Of a DNA stretch of 9,527 nucleotides, positions 6,294 to 9,527 are shown in pieces. The notes under the pieces are model-generated. The model saw only the letters and a list, made by a program, of their open reading frames with translations, was not told the DNA's origin and made no database searches. Position numbers and translations under genes: made by a program. Origin of the DNA: JBLHKE01 sp047619485. Its GTDB lineage: Bacteria > Verrucomicrobiota > Verrucomicrobiia > Verrucomicrobiales > DEV007. The stretch is from NCBI GenBank assembly GCA_047619485.1, contig JBLHKE010000272.1, positions 1-9,527 of the forward strand, written 5' to 3'. The number at the start of each line of letters is the position of its first letter. The stretch's first letter is position 1.

Positions 6294-7616
6294 GTGTCCA
6301 AAAATTTAGAAAAAAGCGCAACGCTCGAAGTTGCTGCCGAAGCCATCGGCGAGTCTGTGGCCACCATCCGCCTGTGGGCGAAAAAGAGCCTTATTCGCAG
6401 CACCTACGACGAAAAAAACCGACGCGTCTTCAACCTCGAGGAGCTACGCCGAGCCCAGGACAAGATCAACCACGGCACCAGTTCCAAGCACCGGGTGCTC
6501 AAGGCACGCAAAAAATCGAACTACCGAGCGATCGAACTTTTTTCGGGCTGTGGCGGCCTCGCCCTAGGTTTTGAAAATGCCGGCATCCAATCGGAGCTGT
6601 TGGTCGAGTGGGACCGGCATGCGTGCAACACGCTGCGGAGAAATTGGCCGAAGAAAAACGTCATCGAGGGAGATGTCGCCGAGGTGGAATTCGGTGACTA
6701 CGAGGGAGAGATCGACATCGTCGCCGGCGGCTTCCCCTGCCAGGCCTTCAGCTACGCCGGAGAGGGCAAAGGCTTCGCCGACATCCGCGGAACCATGTTT
6801 TTCCAATTCGCGCGCTGCGTCGAACAGGTGAAACCGAAAATCGCCGTTGCCGAAAATGTGCGTGGGCTGCTGAGGCACGATGGTGGCCGCACGCTCGCGA
6901 CGATGCTCGCCAAGATGCGCGAGCTCGGCTACCGCTGCGCCGTGCGCGTCCTGCGCGCGCAGTTCCACGACGTCCCGCAGAAACGCGAACGCCTGATCAT
7001 CCTCTGCGTGCGCGACGGCATCCAGATGCCGATCCTTTTCCCGCGCGAGCAGGACGGCACCGTCACCCTACGCGCGGCCTTGGACAAGGTGCCGGACTCA
7101 CCCGGGCAGAGCTACACGGGGAAAAAATGCACAGTCATGGAGCTCGTGAAACCGGGCGGCTACTGGCGTGACCTCCCCGACGATATCCAGCGCGAGTACA
7201 TGGGCGGTAGCTACCACCTCAGCGGTGGCAAGACCGGCATGGCGCGGCGCCTCGCCTGGGACGAGCCATCGCTGACGCTCACCTGCTCGCCAATGCAGAA
7301 ACAGACCGAGCGCTGCCACCCCGAGGAGACCCGACCGCTCACGGTGCGTGAATACGCGCGTGTCCAGTGCTTCCCAGACAAATGGGAATTCACCGGCGGT
7401 GTCACCTCCCAGTACAAACAGATCGGCAACGCCGTGCCGGTCAACCTCGCCTACCACCTCGGCAGCGCCGTTCGCCGGATGCTCGATGGCGGCGGCGAAA
7501 ATGAGAAATTTAAAGAGGCCACCGAAGCATCGGTCGGACTACAGATGTCCCTCTGGTTCCCAGGGGACGAAAAACAGAATCAAGAAGAAGCATGTCTCTC
7601 AGCGAACTCGATCTAG
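6294..7616 (+). CDS. DNA cytosine-C5 methyltransferase with MerR-like N-terminal DNA-binding domain
   Basis: A 440-residue enzyme predicted to transfer a methyl group from SAM to C5 of cytosine in DNA. Residues about 8-55 form a MerR-type winged helix (AAEAIGESVATIRLW, then RRVFNLEELRRAQ). The catalytic domain follows with the C5 motifs in order: I, AIELFSGCGG (79-88); IV, GGFPCQAFS with nucleophile Cys149; VI, ENVRGL (187-192); VIII, QKRER (229-233); a short target-recognition region around 240-340; IX, RPLTVREYARVQ; X, QIGNAVPV (about 376-383). All key residues are present. The start is GTG 6294, since an in-frame stop lies at 6288. Recognition sequence cannot be read from the protein. No endonuclease or Vsr repair gene is adjacent, so it is probably a solitary methyltransferase. 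The N-terminal domain could aid DNA binding or regulate its own promoter, as reported for N-terminal HTH regions of enzymes such as M.EcoRII. Confidence 0.93.
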   Translation: MSKNLEKSATLEVAAEAIGESVATIRLWAKKSLIRSTYDEKNRRVFNLEELRRAQDKINHGTSSKHRVLKARKKSNYRAIELFSGCGGLALGFENAGIQSELLVEWDRHACNTLRRNWPKKNVIEGDVAEVEFGDYEGEIDIVAGGFPCQAFSYAGEGKGFADIRGTMFFQFARCVEQVKPKIAVAENVRGLLRHDGGRTLATMLAKMRELGYRCAVRVLRAQFHDVPQKRERLIILCVRDGIQMPILFPREQDGTVTLRAALDKVPDSPGQSYTGKKCTVMELVKPGGYWRDLPDDIQREYMGGSYHLSGGKTGMARRLAWDEPSLTLTCSPMQKQTERCHPEETRPLTVREYARVQCFPDKWEFTGGVTSQYKQIGNAVPVNLAYHLGSAVRRMLDGGGENEKFKEATEASVGLQMSLWFPGDEKQNQEEACLSANSI

Positions 7617-8248
7617 CCCCGGGCTCCGGAACCCCACCGCCGGAATTCGTGAAATTCCTAGCAGAAGCAGAAAAGCGTATCGACCACCTGTTCGAAACCG
7701 AACAGAACAAGAAGATCCCGCGCTTCATCCCCTGCAATCCCGTCGCGCTCTACCACGTCCTCGAATACGTGACACGGGAAGATCTGCCGCTCGGACGGGT
7801 GTTCTGCGAGTGGGGCAGCGGTTTTGGCGTCGGTGCCTGCATGGCCGCCATGCTCGGCTACGAGGCCTACGGGATCGAGATCGAAACGAGCCTCGCCGAC
7901 GCCTCGGAGGAGCTCGCCGCCGACTGCGGCATCGAAAATGTCACCATCCTCAACACCAGCTACATCCCAGAGGGATTCGAGTCCTACGCAGCCGTCGGTG
8001 GGGAGGAACTGGTGCTCCCGGAGAGCTTCAGCGACCGCGGCGAAGGTTTCAACGAGGTGCCAAGCTACGAGGGAATGCCCTGCACGACTGACGAGATCGA
8101 CCTGTTCTTCGTCTACCCGTGGCCGGGTGAGCAGGAGTTCATGCAGCAGCTCTTCGACGCCGTCGCCACCGAGGGCGCCATCCTCCTGACAAACCTTGAG
8201 GATGGCGAGATCAGCGCCCACCAGAAAGTCGCTGGCGACGACGAGTAG
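7592..8248 (+). CDS. Class I SAM-dependent methyltransferase-fold protein, substrate unknown
   Basis: A 218-residue protein with a Rossmann-type SAM-binding core. Motif I is CEWGSGFGVGA (72-82), followed by YGIEIE (93-98), where an acidic residue would bind the SAM ribose, and IDLFFVYPWPGE (169-180) as a motif IV-like strand. About 60 residues precede the core, rich in charged residues and ending in IPCNPVALYHVL. The protein is acidic overall. The ATG lies 25 bp inside the 3' end of the DNA methyltransferase gene, with the purine-rich AAGAAGAAG just upstream, so translation is likely coupled. It does not carry the DPPY/NPPF motif of amino-DNA methyltransferases nor the C5 motifs, so it is not obviously a second DNA methylase. 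It also shows no endonuclease motif. Likely substrates are a small molecule or protein; a pathway role with the downstream cyclodeaminase-like enzyme is possible. Confidence 0.75.
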   Translation: MSLSELDLAPGSGTPPPEFVKFLAEAEKRIDHLFETEQNKKIPRFIPCNPVALYHVLEYVTREDLPLGRVFCEWGSGFGVGACMAAMLGYEAYGIEIETSLADASEELAADCGIENVTILNTSYIPEGFESYAAVGGEELVLPESFSDRGEGFNEVPSYEGMPCTTDEIDLFFVYPWPGEQEFMQQLFDAVATEGAILLTNLEDGEISAHQKVAGDDE

Positions 8249-8253
8249 CAACC

Positions 8254-8272
8254 GAGTCGGGGGGGCCGACTC
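8254..8272 (+). promoter_or_regulatory. GC-rich hairpin in the 41-bp gap before the cyclodeaminase-like gene
   Basis: GAGTCGG (8254-8260) and CCGACTC (8266-8272) form a perfect 7-bp stem around a GGGGG loop, starting 5 bp after the TAG of the methyltransferase-fold gene and ending 17 bp before the next ATG. No T-run follows, so it is not a standard intrinsic terminator. It could tune readthrough, protect the upstream mRNA, or limit translation of the next gene, which has no visible Shine-Dalgarno sequence. Confidence 0.5.
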
Positions 8273-8289
8273 CCCGCAACCCGATCTCC

Positions 8290-9249
8290 ATGAAAATCAT
8301 CACCGCAGACGAAGTCCACGCAGCGCTCAGTTATCCAGCTCTCGTCGACGCCCTCCAGGAGGCCTTCGCGGGCGAGTTCAGCATGCCGCCGCGCCACGTC
8401 TATCCGCTCGACGACCAAACCGATAACACTGACGCCTTCGCAGTCCTCCCCTCTTGGAACAACGAGCTGATTGGCGTCAAAGCGTTCACCTACTTCCCGG
8501 ACAACCCCGCCCCTGATTACAAATCGCTCTACTCGAAGATCCTCCTGTTCGACCGCGCCCACGGCGAACCGCTCGCACTCGTCGACGGCACCAGCGTCAC
8601 CTTCTGGCGCACAGCCGGTGTCTCTGGCCTCGCCACCCGGCTGCTGTCACGTGAAGACTCGGCAACCCTACTCGTGCTGGGCACCGGCAACCTCTGCAGC
8701 TACACCATCCACGCCAACCTCAGCGTGCGCCCGATCAAGCGTGTCCTGATCTGGGGTCGCAGTCTAACAAAAGCAAAAGCAATCGTCTCCGAGCTGTCCG
8801 CAGAACTCCCCGAGGTCCAGTTCGAAGCCGTCACCGACGTCGAGGGTGCCTGTGCCCAAGCAGACATCATCGTCGCCATCACCGGGTCTCCGGAACCTGT
8901 GCTGTTCGGCGACTGGGTAAAGCCTGGAACACACTGCGACCTCATCGGCAACCACCACGCGACCAAACGCGAGTGCGACACTGCCCTGATGGTAAAGTCG
9001 AAAGTTTACGCCGACAGCCGCGTCAACGCCTTCAAGGAGGCCGGCGAAATACTCGTGCCCATCTCAGAGGGCGCCTTCAGTGAACAGGACATCGTCGCCG
9101 AGCTGACGGAGATGTGCGCCGGTTCTGCTACCCTGCGCGAGAGCGACGAAGAGATCACCGTGTTCAAGTCCATCGGCATGGCCATGAGCGACCTCGTGGG
9201 AGCCGGGCTCGCCTACAAGCGGCTCGTTCAAGGCGAAAGCGGAAAATAG
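8290..9249 (+). CDS. Ornithine cyclodeaminase/mu-crystallin family NAD(P)-dependent enzyme
   Basis: A 319-residue cytosolic protein of normal family length. Family features are the early MKIITADEVHAAL start, IGVKAFTYFP with Lys64, FWRTAGVSGLAT with Arg107 (substrate-carboxylate contact in the family), the dinucleotide-binding loop VLGTGNLCSYTIHA (129-142), and the C-terminal TVFKSIGMAMSDLVGAG (290-306). The family includes ornithine cyclodeaminase, alanine dehydrogenase, ketimine reductases and opine-type synthases such as SbnB, so the reaction cannot be fixed by homology. Two positions are unusual: the usual GxGxQ loop has Leu135 in place of Gln, and LIGNHHATKREC (218-229) has His where ornithine cyclodeaminases carry their catalytic Asp. 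I therefore favour a reductase or dehydrogenase role. It lies 41 bp downstream of the methyltransferase-fold gene and is probably the last gene of that operon. Its TAG stop (9247-9249) falls at the start of the right direct repeat. Confidence 0.88.
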   Translation: MKIITADEVHAALSYPALVDALQEAFAGEFSMPPRHVYPLDDQTDNTDAFAVLPSWNNELIGVKAFTYFPDNPAPDYKSLYSKILLFDRAHGEPLALVDGTSVTFWRTAGVSGLATRLLSREDSATLLVLGTGNLCSYTIHANLSVRPIKRVLIWGRSLTKAKAIVSELSAELPEVQFEAVTDVEGACAQADIIVAITGSPEPVLFGDWVKPGTHCDLIGNHHATKRECDTALMVKSKVYADSRVNAFKEAGEILVPISEGAFSEQDIVAELTEMCAGSATLRESDEEITVFKSIGMAMSDLVGAGLAYKRLVQGESGK

Positions 9250-9330
9250 TGGGCTATTTGAGTTGGAAGCTAACGCCGGTGATGGCCAAAACAACCAGCA
9301 GATTGTAGGAGTTATTTACTGACTGGCCCT
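9246..9330 (+). repeat. 85-bp direct repeat, right copy
   Basis: Second copy of the 39-123 segment, with mismatches at 9250, 9277, 9292, 9324 and 9325. It starts inside the final codons of the cyclodeaminase-like gene and ends inside the WD40-like frame. Reading in the frame of the left copy gives the same 24 residues from SGLFELEANA to VGVIY and TGA at 9320-9322. Upstream in that frame there is a stop at 9185-9187 and no usable start codon, so this copy is an orphan gene end. The palindrome at its left edge is slightly broken: ATAGT-GG-GCTAT. Confidence 0.93.
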
Positions 9331-9527
9331 TCGAAGCGAGCCAGATCAACAGCCTCGCATTCCACCCGCTGAAACCCAACCTGCTTCTCGTCGCACGCGA
9401 AAAGCAGAAGCAGAAGCAGATACGGATCTTCGACCTCGAGACACGCAGAACGATCGCTACCGTGCCACTCGAAATCTCTCCACAAGGGATCGTCTTCGCC
9501 CGAGCGGCCCAGCGATTCGCGGTTTGC
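9323..9527 (+). pseudogene. WD40-like protein fragment without a visible start codon (runs off right edge)
   Basis: An open frame from just after the right repeat to the end of the window reads like a beta-propeller blade: INSLAFHPLKPNLLLVARE, then a Lys/Gln linker, IRIFDLETRRTIATVPLE and ISPQGIVFARAAQRFAVC. This matches the WD40 pattern of a 'AFHP...LLVA' strand followed by 'IRIFDLET'. Going upstream, the frame meets TAG at 9306-9308 and offers no ATG, GTG or TTG; the first in-frame GTG, about 9457, would cut off the blade. The 5' end therefore seems to have been lost where the repeat sits. It could be a truncated relic, or an intact gene using a rare start codon. The rest lies outside the window. 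Confidence 0.55.
9402..9419 (+). repeat. Hexanucleotide tandem repeat AAGCAG x3
   Basis: Three exact tandem copies of AAGCAG encode Lys-Gln three times in the loop between two strands of the WD40-like blade. Because the unit is a multiple of three, slippage would change loop length without shifting the frame. Confidence 0.8.

Noticed and set aside
7348..8091. 247-codon plus-strand frame overlapping the two methyltransferase genes
   Set aside because: It covers conserved motifs of both genes in another frame and has a low-complexity Arg/Pro-rich translation.
7592..8248. Restriction endonuclease partner of the C5 methyltransferase
   Set aside because: The protein has a SAM-binding motif I (CEWGSGFGVGA) and no PD-(D/E)xK, HNH or GIY-YIG signature, so a methyltransferase fold fits better.

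Overview
The window looks like a chromosomal accessory stretch from a member of the Verrucomicrobiota or a close relative. This is inferred, not proven. The supporting signs are a secreted protease with a PEP-CTERM sorting tail (PEP motif, hydrophobic stretch, RRRR end), a small lipoprotein, a WD40-type protein, an Hsp70 with a long DUF3731-type C-terminal extension, weak or absent Shine-Dalgarno sequences, and GC-rich genes separated by AT-rich spacers.

Layout: positions 2-115 hold the last 37 codons of a gene entering from the left. Positions 116-420 have no convincing gene. A large Hsp70-family gene (421-3195, +) converges on a minus-strand block read right to left: a lipoprotein (6167-5754), a trypsin-like PEP-CTERM protease (5473-4553) and a class V PLP-dependent aminotransferase (4516-3302). 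A 167-bp palindromic element resembling a MITE (5591-5757) lies between the lipoprotein and the protease, and its outer CTAG contains the lipoprotein stop codon. From a divergent spacer (6168-6293) a plus-strand set reads rightward: a cytosine-C5 DNA methyltransferase with a MerR-like DNA-binding N-terminus (6294-7616), a class I SAM-methyltransferase-fold protein overlapping it by 25 bp (7592-8248), and an ornithine-cyclodeaminase/mu-crystallin family protein (8290-9249). The right end holds a WD40-like reading frame (9323-9527) with no visible start codon.

The most unusual structure is an 85-bp imperfect direct repeat, 39-123 and 9246-9330, offset by 9207 bp, that brackets every complete gene here. 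The left copy is the coding 3' end of the leftmost gene. The right copy begins inside the stop codon of the cyclodeaminase-like gene, has no gene of its own, and abuts the WD40 frame. All three differences inside the reading frame are synonymous. The genes between the repeats may therefore be an inserted or rearranged block.

The methyltransferase set has overlapping or closely spaced genes and is probably one operon. No restriction endonuclease is visible, so the DNA methyltransferase looks solitary. I see no tRNA, rRNA, CRISPR array or complete transposase gene.
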